A DNA stretch of 64,000 nt from JAGVSR01 sp963750715 (GTDB taxonomy: Bacteria; Pseudomonadota; Alphaproteobacteria; Rhizobiales; Hyphomicrobiaceae): contig CAVVRP010000013.1 in the NCBI GenBank assembly GCA_963750715.1, positions 62,001-126,000 on the forward strand, in the 5' to 3' direction. Within the stretch, counting starts at the first letter, position 1; each line of letters starts with the position of its first letter. The position numbers and the translations under genes were made by a program. Of the stretch, positions 17,911-26,938 are shown in pieces. A model generated the notes under the pieces. It made no database searches. It worked only from the letters and a program-made list of their open reading frames with translations, and was not told where the DNA came from.

Positions 17911-19719
17911 ATGGCCGATCCGAAAGACACTCCGCCAACCGGCGCGCCGACTGCGCCGAAGCCGGCTGCCGACGCCGCCGGGGTCAAGCGCCCGCACGCA
18001 ATGCTTGACCTGAGGGCAACAGAGGTCCGGCAAGCGGAGACAGCGAAACCGGACACCGCAGCAGCGCCGGCGAAGTCGGCTGGTTCCGAGGCACCGGCCA
18101 AGGCCGCACCAGCGCCGGTGGCCGAGACGGCCGCTGAGGGCAAGCCATCAATGACGCCTGCGGCCAGTCCCGCTGCGGCGCCCAAGCCAGCAGCGGCCGA
18201 CAAGCGCGCGGCCAGCGCTCCAGCCGCGCTGCCTCCCCGGCCGCCATCAGCCTTGGGGCGCCTTGCAACTCACGCATTCGCGGGCACGATCGGTGCCCTG
18301 CTGGCGCTGTTCGGGGCCGACTGGATCGGTCGGCATCTCAATATCCCGGTCGGCACGACCGCATTCGTTGAGACGGAAAAAAAGCTCGCGAACCGTATCG
18401 CCGCACTTGAAAGCTCGGCTGAACAGCCTGGGTCGACCGAAGACCTGACCAAGCGCCTTGCAGACGCCGAAGCCGCGCTCGCCCGCGTCGATGGCCTGCG
18501 TCAGCAGGTGACGGCGCTGAGCGAGGCACAGAGCAAGTTCGACGGCGACGTCACAGCGCTTACCGCCCGCGTCGATGCGCAGCCGGCGGAGTCCGCCGCA
18601 GCCGACCGCGTGCAGAGGCTGGAGGAACGGCTCGCCACAATCGCGGAAGCAGCCAAAACAGAAACCGGCGGACCGATCGCCCAACTGACCGCCGTCACAG
18701 GCAAGATCGCGGATCTCGAAACATCGCTTACGGGCCAGATCACGGCGCTCAGAAAAACGCTGCCGCAAGATCTCGAGCAGCGGCTCGGCAACATCGGCGA
18801 GACGAGTGAGCAGGCCAAGTCCGGCATAACACGGATCGACAAGGATCTGACCGCCGTCAAAACGGACGCAGCGCGTCTGACGCAGCGCATGGAAGGCGTG
18901 AAGACCGATCAGGAACGTTTGCGCGAGACGACACTCGCCGCGCAGGAGGAAGCCGCCAAGGTATCGTCTTCGCTCGCTGCCATCTCCGGTACCATCGCCG
19001 CGCAGACGAAAGCCTTCGTCAAAACCGAACAGGTCACCGCAGCGGTGGCGCCGGTTGCCGCGAAGCTGGCCAATATCGAAACCGCCATCAAGGGCGTGAT
19101 GAAGAGCGAAGCGGACCGCAAGGCCAGCACCGAGCGCATCGTCGTCTCGCTCGAACTCGCCAATCTAAAGCGCGCCATCGAACGAGGCGGCGGATATGCG
19201 ACCGAACTCGATGCCGTGCGGCGCGCCTCGGCTGGTGAACTGTCGCTTGCCGATCTCGACCGCAACAAGATCGAAGGCGTGGCGACCCTGCCCGAACTGC
19301 AGGCCAACCTTCGGCCTGTGATCGATCAGATCCTCTACGCCGAAAAGCACACCGAAGGGCAATCCGCGGTCGACCGCCTCATTGCCAGCGCCAAGTCCGT
19401 CGTGCGGGTGCGCAAAGTCGACCACGCTGAAGGCGACAGTAGCGCTGAAGCGATCGTATCGCGCATGGAGAAGTCACTAGGCGAGGGCCGTCTCGCCGAC
19501 GTCATCACAGCAGCCAAGCAATTGCCGCCGGGCGCGGCCGCAGCGGCCGCACCGTGGCTCGAGAAAGTCCAGGCGCGTCTGGCTGTCGACCAAGCCATGC
19601 TCAAGATCGAAAGCGAACTGAAAGCCTCACTCGCCGACAGCACCGAACCGCAATCCCCGGCCGCCGCGTCGGCTGCCCCCGAAGCACCCGCGGCTCCCGC
19701 CCCGGCAGACAAGAAGTAG
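17911..19719 (+). CDS. Mic60/mitofilin homologue (COG4223 inner-membrane protein)
   Basis: A 602-residue protein with an Ala/Pro-rich cytoplasmic N-terminus (about 1-115), one transmembrane helix near residues 120-145 (AGTIGALLALFGADWIG region), a long coiled coil to about residue 400, and a C-terminal mitofilin-like domain (GVATLPELQANLRPVIDQIL, later AEAIVSRMEKSLGEGRLADV). Alphaproteobacterial Mic60 homologues encoded next to hem genes are the published bacterial relatives of the mitochondrial MICOS subunit Mic60; they shape intracytoplasmic membranes and contact outer-membrane proteins. The hemD/hemY position here matches that setting exactly. The ATG at 17911 is chosen over an in-frame start six codons earlier. 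Confidence 0.88.
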   Translation: MADPKDTPPTGAPTAPKPAADAAGVKRPHAMLDLRATEVRQAETAKPDTAAAPAKSAGSEAPAKAAPAPVAETAAEGKPSMTPAASPAAAPKPAAADKRAASAPAALPPRPPSALGRLATHAFAGTIGALLALFGADWIGRHLNIPVGTTAFVETEKKLANRIAALESSAEQPGSTEDLTKRLADAEAALARVDGLRQQVTALSEAQSKFDGDVTALTARVDAQPAESAAADRVQRLEERLATIAEAAKTETGGPIAQLTAVTGKIADLETSLTGQITALRKTLPQDLEQRLGNIGETSEQAKSGITRIDKDLTAVKTDAARLTQRMEGVKTDQERLRETTLAAQEEAAKVSSSLAAISGTIAAQTKAFVKTEQVTAAVAPVAAKLANIETAIKGVMKSEADRKASTERIVVSLELANLKRAIERGGGYATELDAVRRASAGELSLADLDRNKIEGVATLPELQANLRPVIDQILYAEKHTEGQSAVDRLIASAKSVVRVRKVDHAEGDSSAEAIVSRMEKSLGEGRLADVITAAKQLPPGAAAAAAPWLEKVQARLAVDQAMLKIESELKASLADSTEPQSPAAASAAPEAPAAPAPADKK

Positions 19720-19730
19720 AGCTCGCCATC

Positions 19731-21275
19731 ATGTTGCGTCTCGTACTCCTCATGTTCGGCGTGCTGGCGGCCTCGATGGGGTTTGCTTGGCTCGCCGACA
19801 ATCCGGGCACCATCACCATCGACTGGCAGGGCTATCGCGCCGAACCTACTATCCTGCAGGCCGTGGTCATCCTGAGCTTGCTCGTTGCGCTTGGCGTCTT
19901 CCTGTATCTTCTGTTCAAGCAGTTCTGGTCTAGTCCCGCAGCACTCGGGCAATTCCTGACACGGCGGCGGCAACGGCGCGGATTGGACGCCCTGTCGAGC
20001 GGCATGATCGCAGTCGGAGCGGGCGACCGCAGCATGGCGACGCGCTACGCCATTCAGGCGCGCAAATCGCTGCCGAACGAACCATTGACGCATTTGCTGC
20101 GCGCTCAGGCCGCCCATCTGTCGGGCGACAAGACGACAGCGAGGCGGATCTTCGAGGCCATGCTCGCGTCACCGGACACCGAGCAGCTCGGCCTGCGCGG
20201 CCTGTTTCTCGAAGCAACGCGGGAAGGCGAAACGGAAGCGGCGCGCCAATTCGCCGAACGCGCGGCCCAGATCAACTCCAAGCTCGCCTGGCCGCTCGAA
20301 GCCTTGTTCGAATTGCAGTGCAAGGCGCAGGACTGGGCCGGCGCTCTGGAGAGCTTGTCATTGCTGCGCAGGAACGGCGAAATCGAGAACTCGATTGCCG
20401 ATCGGCGCCGCGCCGTTCTGCTGACGGCCCAGGCGCAGGCACTCGAAGAGTTGGATTCGCACAAGGCATTGTCGCTGGCGCTGGAGGCTCACGGACTGGC
20501 GTCGAGCCTCATTCCCGCCGCGGCCATCGCCGGCCGGTTGCTGGCGTCGAAAGGCAACACGAGCAAGGCGGCAGTAGTGCTGCAGAAGACATGGACGAAA
20601 GCCCCGCATCCCGAACTTGCCACCGCCTACGCTTATGCGCGCATCGGCGATAGTCCGCGCGACCGCTTCGACCGTGTCCTGCATCTCGCGTCATTGAACC
20701 CCCATGCCACCGAAAGTACGCTCGCGATCGCCGAGGCCGCACTCGACTCGCGTTTCTATGACGAAGCGCGCTCGGCCCTTGAAAGCCTTCAGCCCGAGCA
20801 GATGTCACGTCGCGCGGCAATGCTGATGGCGCGTCTCGAAGCCGAGCAGAACGGCGACAAGGGCCGTGTACGCGAATGGATCGTGCGTGCGGCCAACGCG
20901 CCGCGAGACCCCGCCTGGACGGCGGATGGAATCGTTTCAGAACAATGGTCGGCCGTTTCGCCCGTCACGGGTGCGCTGGACGCCTTCCAGTGGAAGGTTC
21001 CGGTGGAAGAACCGGCGCATGGGGAAGCCGAAAGCCTGTCGGAAAAGCTCGCAGCCTTTGCCGCCCTCGATGTGCCCTCGTCCATGGACGACGACTCGGA
21101 CGGCTCGGCGCCTTTGCTCGATCTCGAGCCTGCAAAGGAAACGACCCAAACTGCGGCACCCCATCAGCCGGCGGGCGTTGAGGCCTCGCCACGAGACGCA
21201 GCCGCCGATTCCCGGCAGGATGGTGTCGACAGCGCGGAAGAAACAGAGCCGCCTGCGCGGCAGGCTCGCGCCTGA
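19731..21275 (+). CDS. hemY: HemY-like TPR membrane protein
   Basis: A 514-residue inner-membrane protein of the HemY_N family. The two N-terminal hydrophobic helices (about 1-22 and 42-65) flank GTITIDWQGYRAEP, the most conserved family stretch, followed by tetratricopeptide-like helical pairs. The acidic, Pro-rich C-terminal tail (after about residue 425) is probably disordered. The name comes from gene position; this protein is not the protoporphyrinogen oxidase called HemY in Gram-positives, and its role is unsettled. It starts 11 bases after the Mic60-like gene and closes the hem operon. A small hairpin without a T tract overlaps its end. Confidence 0.87.
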   Translation: MLRLVLLMFGVLAASMGFAWLADNPGTITIDWQGYRAEPTILQAVVILSLLVALGVFLYLLFKQFWSSPAALGQFLTRRRQRRGLDALSSGMIAVGAGDRSMATRYAIQARKSLPNEPLTHLLRAQAAHLSGDKTTARRIFEAMLASPDTEQLGLRGLFLEATREGETEAARQFAERAAQINSKLAWPLEALFELQCKAQDWAGALESLSLLRRNGEIENSIADRRRAVLLTAQAQALEELDSHKALSLALEAHGLASSLIPAAAIAGRLLASKGNTSKAAVVLQKTWTKAPHPELATAYAYARIGDSPRDRFDRVLHLASLNPHATESTLAIAEAALDSRFYDEARSALESLQPEQMSRRAAMLMARLEAEQNGDKGRVREWIVRAANAPRDPAWTADGIVSEQWSAVSPVTGALDAFQWKVPVEEPAHGEAESLSEKLAAFAALDVPSSMDDDSDGSAPLLDLEPAKETTQTAAPHQPAGVEASPRDAAADSRQDGVDSAEETEPPARQARA

Positions 21276-21336
21276 GCCTGGACCGGATTACGCCTAATTC
21301 GGCCAAGCCTGCGGATGCGGAGGCGTCCCATCCGCG

Positions 21337-21450
21337 ACATTCCGACGGGACACTTGCGTTCGCCCCCCGCTACGGGTTTCCCTGGCGACCGGGACACCGG
21401 GATTGTCGCCTCAGCTCAGCCGGTAGAGCACGTCATTCGTAATGACGGGG
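21337..21450 (+). repeat. Direct repeat, copy 1 (tRNA-Thr 5' half plus upstream flank)
   Basis: This stretch matches 24044-24158 at roughly 85 percent by eye. It covers about 68 bases upstream of the tRNA and the tRNA itself up to the end of the anticodon stem. The partner carries the intact tRNA. Similarity stops abruptly after AATGACGGGG. Confidence 0.8.
21405..21450 (+). pseudogene. Truncated tRNA-Thr(CGT) copy
   Basis: The 5' half of tRNA-Thr is present: acceptor strand, D arm AGCTCAGCCGGTAGAGC, and anticodon arm with the CGT anticodon. The T arm and 3' acceptor are replaced by unrelated sequence, and the acceptor strand has changes (GTCGCCTC instead of GCCGCCTT). It cannot fold as a tRNA. 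Confidence 0.8.
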
Positions 21451-21937
21451 GAGTCATCCGTAGGGACACTGGCGGCACTTTAACTTCCAATATCGTGAAC
21501 TTTGTACGGGACAGCGATAACAAGCTCGTTCGACGCTCGTATTGGATGGATATGGGGGTGATCGAACGCTTGTGAGCGTGATGGTCAGCGGGATCGGTTC
21601 GAACCTAACAAACGATGAGAAGCGAGCACACCTTACCGATCTAAAAAGTGGCCACTTGATCGACCAAGTCTGTACTCAAGAGGTTTTGCCTCCCGAAAAA
21701 TCCTAGACACTGCGCTAATCCGTTTGTGCCGTTACAGGGTTAGACAGTCCTCCTTTTTGACGTGCTAACCGCGCTGCGGCCGTACACTGCACCACGAAGA
21801 TCCTTACCCGGCGTCGAAACAATTGCCCGACAAGAGGAGGAGAGCCCTTGGCAGTGATCGCTAAGTCTTACAATGTCGTCGCTGGGAACGAGTTCGGGTT
21901 CGTTCGGGAGGTCTGGGCGAACCCCGGTGGAGGAAGA
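21451..21937. other. No gene recognised
   Basis: From the broken tRNA to the cytochrome c gene I see no supported coding region. The base composition is visibly more AT-rich than the hem operon. Confidence 0.5.
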
Positions 21938-22276
21938 ATGCTGAGAAGATGGAATCAACGGCTGGGCACATTCTTGATGGCAGCCCTCCTCACAAGTCCC
22001 GCACTTGCCCAGTCCGGTCTCACTGACCCAAGTAAGGGGAAAGAACTGGCGGATAGCCTATGTTCAATCTGCCACAATGTCGGTCCTGCCCCGGGAATAA
22101 GTGCGGCAAGTGAGGTCCCCAGCTTCTACTCAATTGCTAACCGGCCCGAACAATCACCAGATCGTTTGGCCGGCGCCATCATTTTCCCTCACCCTGAGAT
22201 GCCGAAGGTCTCGTTCAGCAACAGGGAACTGAAAGACATCATTGCCTACATCATGTCGCTCAAGGCGAAGGACTGA
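21938..22276 (+). CDS. Small periplasmic c-type cytochrome
   Basis: A 112-residue protein: a signal peptide (MLRRWNQRLGTFLMAALL, cleavage after ALAQ), then GKELADSLCSICHNVG with one CxxCH haem site, a later MPKVSF that could give the distal methionine ligand, and the C-terminal helix LKDIIAYIMSLK. This is a class I monohaem cytochrome c, an electron carrier in the periplasm. I choose the ATG at 21938 because GGTGGAGGAAG precedes it and the signal peptide then starts properly; the open frame extends 30 codons upstream without meaning. It is an isolated gene inside the accessory region, with no partner oxidase or dehydrogenase nearby. Confidence 0.88.
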   Translation: MLRRWNQRLGTFLMAALLTSPALAQSGLTDPSKGKELADSLCSICHNVGPAPGISAASEVPSFYSIANRPEQSPDRLAGAIIFPHPEMPKVSFSNRELKDIIAYIMSLKAKD

Positions 22277-22740
22277 GTTGGCGCTGACGAGAAGTCGCAC
22301 AATCAGCTTCACGCCGCGGCCCGACTGAGAGGGGAGCCCTGAAGCGGGGTGAAGCTTCAGGGCTCAGGAGATGTCCAAGTAGGCACACGGGGGGAGTGTG
22401 CGGGGGAAGGCAGGACATCTCGGTAGAATTCTCCTCTACGTATGTGACGGTTAGGTTACGGGTAATTGTTCTGCGACATACAAATCCGTAAGGATTGGCC
22501 TCCGGAAGACTCGTTCGCCCATAAATCCCGGCATCCTCTTGCTGGGGCTGCCGCACTCTCTCCAGAGGAACCAACCTCAGGCCGATTGCTGCAGCGATGA
22601 CAGCCATCTTTCCAGAAGCCGGATGGCAGGCCGCTCGGAACCTGCAGCCAGACTTTTTCAAATCTCATTGCAGGCTGGCCACCAAAGATAATGGCATGAA
22701 ATCATTTAAATATATGATTTTTTGTCTGACTGATCGACGG
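22277..22740. other. No gene recognised apart from an inverted repeat
   Basis: A perfect 12-bp inverted repeat (22334-22345 with 22354-22365, 8-base loop) lies 58 bases after the cytochrome stop. It could terminate transcription but lacks a T tract. The rest holds short open frames on both strands with no recognisable product. Confidence 0.5.
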
Positions 22741-22890
22741 ACGGTTGGCAGCCCAAGCTGACCAGCCACCAGCAGCGTGAAACACTCGTCAGGCGTTAGG
22801 CAGGAGAGACATTGAGTTCTCTAGCCAGACGCTACAACGTCAGTCACAGGACGATCGTCAGAAGTCGCCATGTGAGAGAAGCAAGTCCGA
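22741..22890 (+). pseudogene. Serine recombinase (resolvase/invertase) C-terminal HTH relic
   Basis: In one frame the stretch reads PKLTSHQQRETLVRR, a stop, AGETLSSLARRYNVSHRTI. This closely follows the C-terminal DNA-binding helix-turn-helix of resolvase/invertase family serine recombinases (…L..HQ..E...R..AGET...IARSYNVSH.TI). The catalytic domain is missing and a TAG interrupts the fragment, so it is a non-functional remnant. It points to a former mobile element between the two tRNA-Thr copies. Confidence 0.7.
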
Positions 22891-22936
22891 CTTTGCCCCT
22901 TTCACCTTGCACGTCCCATAGGAGATGCCTTGAAGG

Positions 22937-23263
22937 TCATCCCCCTGTCGTAGAAATCTTTTTTAATTCGCCTGTCTTTGTGTTCATCACATACTGCATG
23001 ATGAGCCCTTCGTAAGGCTCTTCCTCACATGTGAACGATAGTCTTGGATCGTTCGGCTCTTGAAGAGCTATGCAGTGGTGAATCCATTGAGTGCCAGTCA
23101 ATTGAATTTTCCCGTCGTACACCTTCACTCTCATATTTTCTGTCTTGTTGGTCACGTCTCCACGTTCAAGAGGAAGCGTCTCTACGGTGCAGTTCCATAT
23201 TGCCGCTGCTTGGAGAGCCGAAGGCATCCCCAGACAGAAGACCAAAATAATTGATAATCGCAT
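22937..23263 (-). CDS. Hypothetical small secreted protein
   Basis: A 108-residue open frame that starts with a good signal peptide (MRLSIILVFCLGMPSALQAA, cleavage likely after QAA). The mature part is about 88 residues with three cysteines (WNCTVE, HHCIAL, FTCEEE), so a disulphide is possible in the periplasm. I do not recognise a family. It stands alone, with AAGGCG as a modest Shine-Dalgarno. The composition matches the surrounding lower-GC zone. It could be a genuine accessory gene. Confidence 0.6.
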   Translation of the reverse strand: MRLSIILVFCLGMPSALQAAAIWNCTVETLPLERGDVTNKTENMRVKVYDGKIQLTGTQWIHHCIALQEPNDPRLSFTCEEEPYEGLIMQYVMNTKTGELKKISTTGG

Positions 23264-23526
23264 TTGAAGTCACGCCTTGAAAATTGAGCAATCCTAAGTT
23301 TTGAGAACGACTTTTGTCGGCGACCAAGTCTGTCCACCATTACACGTATCTATACTGCAAACGACCACATCACTTTGTGGAGATATAGGTATGGTCAGGG
23401 GTAATGCAGCCCGGCTGCCCCTATTGGCGCTAACCACTGGAAGCAGGTTGCCGTGATGTTCCTGATAACAGGTGACATTGTCGTACGTTTCTCAGGCGGG
23501 TTGATGATCAACCTGAGGAGGAGTTC

Positions 23527-23622
23527 GTGGAAGCTTCTTCAACCCCACTGCCAATTGCAGAACTCATCGCTAAGCGGTGCGAAGAACTGGGGCAGCCTTC
23601 CCACCTTCTAATGTGGCGATGA
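23527..23622 (+). pseudogene. Short XRE-like regulator relic or small ORF
   Basis: A GTG with a strong GAGGAGGA 4-8 bases upstream opens 31 codons, including PIAELIAKRCEELGQPSHLL, which resembles the start of small XRE-type regulators common in this group. The frame then stops at the point where the helix-turn-helix should continue. A terminator lies 150 bases downstream, so the locus was probably a short transcription unit that lost its frame. The identification is weak. Confidence 0.3.
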
Positions 23623-23773
23623 CTCTGCAACGAGATTTGAAACAACGTTCCGTGGTACGAAAAACACTATCGTTAAACTCTGGTCTCAGGACGACTCCCT
23701 GACAAGGCAGAAGTTGAAGACTTGTCGAACAGACCGGATTCGGGGGTCCGGGAGAGCGGATGTTCGATACGTG

Positions 23774-23800
23774 AAAAAGCTCCCGTCATGGAGCTTTTTT
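23774..23800 (+). terminator. Rho-independent terminator
   Basis: AAAAAGCTCC and GGAGCTTTTTT form a 10-bp stem around a short loop (CGTCAT), ending in six T. It is the clearest intrinsic terminator in the window and works on the plus strand; the A run also allows use on the other strand. Confidence 0.9.
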
Positions 23801-24043
23801 AGCAATGACAGGAGAGCCATCCTACATCACCTTCAGCTTAGAATTTTGGGGCTCGGCTAGTAGATCTTCGACATGCCGCCCCCAGGTGGCAGATAGGTGG
23901 CTTAAGGAGGCCGCAGATCCCGGCTCCAACTCCCAGAGCACCCAACCCGGTGCTAAATCACCAACAAGACGAGTCAGCGGGCGTCTAAGGTGACCCACCA
24001 CGAGATTTTCCCGACCACACAAGCATTTGTTCGATTGCCGCTT

Positions 24044-24158
24044 ACATTCCGCCGGGACGCTTGCAATCGCCCCCCGGTACGGGTATTCCCTGCCGACCCG
24101 GACGCCTGGATTGCCGCCTTAGCTCAGCCGGTAGAGCACGTCATTCGTAATGACGGGG
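24044..24158 (+). repeat. Direct repeat, copy 2 (upstream flank and 5' half of intact tRNA-Thr)
   Basis: Partner of 21337-21450. The shared part includes about 69 bases upstream of the tRNA, presumably its promoter region, and ends at the anticodon stem. Confidence 0.8.
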
Positions 24159-24188
24159 TCGCGTGTTCGAGTCACGCAGGCGGCACCA
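24113..24188 (+). tRNA. tRNA-Thr (anticodon CGT)
   Basis: All 76 bases fit a cloverleaf. The acceptor stem GCCGCCT pairs with AGGCGGC, the D arm is GCTC..GAGC, the anticodon stem CGTCA/TGACG holds the loop TTCGTAA with anticodon CGT, the variable loop has 5 bases, the T stem GCGTG/CACGC holds TTCGAGT, and the 3' CCA is encoded. It should read ACG codons. Confidence 0.97.
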
Positions 24189-24235
24189 CAATTTAAGCAG
24201 CACGCTCATTGCGTCCAATCCGGCTCATGCTTCTC

Positions 24236-24665
24236 GCGGACAACGCGCACGTCATAGAGCGGTCCGTGATTGGACCCTGATCAGCCCCCAATGAGGTGGT
24301 CCAACTCGACAGCAGCGCGGCGATCTTACGAGACCGTATTGCCGGGCAAGTGCGACGATGTCGGCGGTCAGCCGTTCCTCATCATCGCATCCTACCGGCA
24401 CCTTGCGCTGCATCGAGCGATGTTGTCCGAGCACCGCGCAGGCGCGGCGCTCGGAGACGTTCAACAACTTGCCGGATATGATCAATGCACCGGCGGCGGC
24501 GTGAGGGGCTCAGCTCCCTTGGGGGCCTCGGCCAGGATCAGCTTGTCGAGCGTCAGGTCGGAGACCGCCTTGCGCAGACGCTGGTTCTCAACCTCCAGCT
24601 CCTTCATGCGCTTGACCTGGTCGGCCAGGGGGGCAGTAGCCTTATTCGACACAACCAGACGAAAT
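24236..24665 (-). pseudogene. IS3-family insertion sequence relic (end of orfA and start of orfB)
   Basis: Read on the minus strand, the end of OrfA is clear: KRMKELEVENQRLRKAV and then SDLTLDKLILAEA. The beginning of OrfB follows: LNVSERRACAVLGQHRSMQRK, then DDEERLTADIVALARQYG. OrfB then loses its frame (RKIAALL resumes in another frame) and ends within about 60 bases. Both element ends and the DDE catalytic core are missing. It is a dead fragment beside the tRNA-Thr gene. Confidence 0.85.
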
Positions 24666-24732
24666 CAATCGAGTGACACTGGTTGCACGTGTCGGCGCCT
24701 GAAGAGATCGCGCGGACTGCACTCGTCTCTGC

Positions 24733-25317
24733 TCAGGCCTTGTGCGTTGCAGCCGCCTTTGACCGTCCGGCACGAACCTTATTTTCGAGCTCCGGTAAAA
24801 AGCTCCAGAGGTCGCGGTTGAGGGTAGTCAGCTTCCGGACCGTATTTACGATCTCCCGCCGCCGTTTGTCGTCGAACTCGCGCGTTACCGCAAATTGCAC
24901 TGTTTGACGCGTCTCGCTGAGACGCAGCACATTCGTGTGTGTGATCGCGCCCTTCTCGTTGAGTTGGTAGATGCAGTGATTGAATTCATTCCGGATCTTA
25001 GTGCAGTCGTTGAACCGCTCAATGAGCCCCTCGACCTTGTCGATGGTCTGGGCGTCCTTGAGCCGCGCCTTGGCGAGCCGACGGATGAGATCCAAGCGCG
25101 CCCGCGTCGTGTTCAGAGACACGAAGGTGATCGCAGCAGCCTCGAAGTCCGTCTCGAGAAGAATCATCAGCAGATAGAGGAACATGCTCTCGTTGTTCGA
25201 CCAAGTGAAGATCAAGTTGCCAATGAGTGCGAGTATCTCGGTGCGCTGCAGCGCAGTCCGCGAGGAGATGGATTCGATCGCGGCGAAGTCCGGCGCTGGA
25301 GGAAGCTTTGAGGGCAC
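24733..25317 (-). CDS. Hypothetical protein
   Basis: A 194-residue soluble protein with an intact frame and a natural start. Helical segments include LALIGNLIFTWSNNESMFLYLLMILLETD, written here in part only as NNESMFLYLLMILLE, followed by RARLDLIRRLAKARL and a C-terminal basic tail (AGRSKAAATHKA). No family is recognised with confidence. Similar proteins with this NESM..YLLM pattern occur as isolated hypotheticals in alphaproteobacteria. No signal peptide. The lack of neighbours on its strand gives no functional hint. Confidence 0.65.
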   Translation of the reverse strand: MPSKLPPAPDFAAIESISSRTALQRTEILALIGNLIFTWSNNESMFLYLLMILLETDFEAAAITFVSLNTTRARLDLIRRLAKARLKDAQTIDKVEGLIERFNDCTKIRNEFNHCIYQLNEKGAITHTNVLRLSETRQTVQFAVTREFDDKRRREIVNTVRKLTTLNRDLWSFLPELENKVRAGRSKAAATHKA

Positions 25318-25581
25318 TGTCGTCCGCCTGGGAGGGCTATCGCCTTAGTTTGACTGTTAACCGCGCTACTCGTGCATTGAACTCGCGCTTGCCGAAAACC
25401 TTCCTATAATAATATCATTTGCTCACTGTTCCTAACGCTTACGCGTATCTGCGTTCCCAACTCTTAAGTGTGAGAGAGATTAAGCTCTGCAATAGCGTTC
25501 GGCTCTACGGCGGATTTAGGAGCCTTACGCGCATTTTCTCAGGAGAAGCGGCCTGGTGCGGGTTGGGAGGAGTTTCCGCAC

Positions 25582-26091
25582 GTGCTCCGGTTCGGAACCA
25601 TATCGCGGGTGCGCCGCGCCGCAGTCGCCGTCATTTCGCCGATGGTGACGCAGAGCCGCGCTCGTCTCGGAGGTATCCCGGACGTCGTATGGCGGCGCCC
25701 TTACATGATTGGCTTTGTCGCCATGCTCGTTACGGTTCTCGCCAAATCCGAGACCCGTGGACGCATCGGCACTCATCAGCTTGGCCTCGCGCAGGTCGAC
25801 GCTTGGACTGAGATTACAGGTCAATACGACGACCGCATTGGCGAGGAGATTTGTCTGTTGAGCGCTCAAGCCGATGAGGATTTCATGCAGGGTTGCCGCA
25901 ACGCGAGCCGCTTTCTCGAGGCCTACTGGGGTGTCCACGATGCCGACGACGCCGATATTCGCGAGACTTGCGAGATCGCATCCGTGCAGGAAGCCCCCAT
26001 GTTCGGGCCTGGTGAACTGGGAGCCTTTGGCCGTGGCGGCGCTGTCGCCGCCTTGCTTTGGAGCCGCTATTTCGACGAACAGATTCCCTGA
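25582..26091 (+). CDS. Hypothetical protein
   Basis: A 169-residue frame from a GTG at 25582; an ATG-started product beginning at MVTQSRARLGGIPDVVW is also possible. It has one hydrophobic stretch (PYMIGFVAMLVTVLA) and an acidic C-terminal half (ADEDFMQGCRNASRFLEAYW). I do not recognise a family. The codon use is that of a real alphaproteobacterial gene, with GC-rich third positions in contrast to the DNA just upstream. Confidence 0.6.
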   Translation: MLRFGTISRVRRAAVAVISPMVTQSRARLGGIPDVVWRRPYMIGFVAMLVTVLAKSETRGRIGTHQLGLAQVDAWTEITGQYDDRIGEEICLLSAQADEDFMQGCRNASRFLEAYWGVHDADDADIRETCEIASVQEAPMFGPGELGAFGRGGAVAALLWSRYFDEQIP

Positions 26092-26312
26092 GGGCTGGAG
26101 CTCTGTCCCAGACTGCTATACCGGCTCAACTGGGGGCCGAGTCGAGACAGTCTCAATCGGGCCAATTCTGTCTTCCATCTCAAATGCACAACGATCATGC
26201 ACCGTTTCGCGAGCCCGACTTTAACCCAAGCTGATGCCATCGACGAGCACACGGAGGCGGTCACGCTTGTTCAAACCAGACGGCGTCGTGTCGGTTAGAT
26301 GAAGATCTTTGC

Positions 26313-26585
26313 TCAACACTTGCACTGGTAGCACTTGAAACCGTTCCCCGACGTGCCCCAAGCCCCGAACGAGCACTCGCCGCAGCGGCCGCACGACGGG
26401 TCCGCTTCGAATTTCCGTTCGATCAGACGGATCGCGTCGCCGGCCGAGCCCTCGGCCTTCAGCGCCGCGAGTACAACCTGCTGCTGGCTCGAAAGCTCTC
26501 CCGGCTGCGCGACGCAGGTTTGAAAATCTTGCGTCTCCGTGAAGACCTCACCCACTGACGCGCGCACGAGTGAGCATTCCGGCAT
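26313..26585 (-). pseudogene. Zinc-ribbon transposase N-terminus relic (IS1595-like)
   Basis: The 90-residue frame reads LSSQQQVVLAALKAEG, AIRLIERKFEADPSCGRCGE, then WGTSGNGFKCYQCKC and stops. Two CxxC pairs around a WG turn followed by a YxC motif are the zinc ribbon that opens IS1595-type and related transposases. The catalytic domain that should follow is absent, so this is a 3'-truncated relic. Its 5' part recurs at 27136-27290 as part of a larger duplication. Confidence 0.6.
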
Positions 26586-26614
26586 GATTTGCGACCGAAT
26601 TAAGAGCGAACCAT

Positions 26615-26644
26615 TTGGACACAGGGAAGAGATTATGCTATAAT
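26615..26644 (+). promoter_or_regulatory. Sigma-70-type promoter, copy A
   Basis: TTGGAC at 26615-26620 and a perfect TATAAT at 26639-26644 with an 18-base spacer. The pair is preserved in copy B although the spacer has changed, which suggests selection on the hexamers. Confidence 0.65.
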
Positions 26645-26649
26645 TATCT

Positions 26650-26938
26650 ACTATCCAAAAAAAAATGTAAGCGCCAACTCCTCTAACAAAGGGAGGTGCT
26701 GATCAGAAATTAGCGGAACAACTCCACCGTAATTAGGGTGTGTGTGCGACTGGCGTTTGCGGCCGCCTAACTCCCCAAAAGCGGCACAATAAGCAGGCCG
26801 ATCCAAAGGGCCTGCAATCCGTAGCATCGTTGAATGATGGCGAACTGCTGAATTAGAAGATCGGCGGGGGTCATTTCATTTGCGGTGCTCCTTATGTGAA
26901 TTCCGTGACGTTGTCACGGTTGAGTAAGGAGATTCGTT
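26650..26938 (+). ncRNA. Candidate structured 5' leader RNA, copy A
   Basis: About 290 bases lie between the promoter and the ATG at 26939. They include a GCAGGCC/GGCCTGC hairpin (26793-26799 with 26809-26815) and a CCGTGAC-GTT-GTCACGG hairpin (26903-26919) that ends 19 bases before the ATG, just ahead of an AAGGAG Shine-Dalgarno. I do not recognise a known riboswitch. Structure is inferred from two copies only. Confidence 0.4.

Noticed and set aside
22334..22365. A strong intrinsic terminator after the cytochrome c gene
   Set aside because: The 12-bp inverted repeat is perfect but no T tract follows on either strand, so I list it only as an inverted repeat.
21337..24188. A classical tRNA-integrated element with attL/attR in the tRNA 3' end
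   Set aside because: The repeat covers the 5' half and upstream flank, and no tyrosine integrase is present; only a serine-recombinase relic was found.
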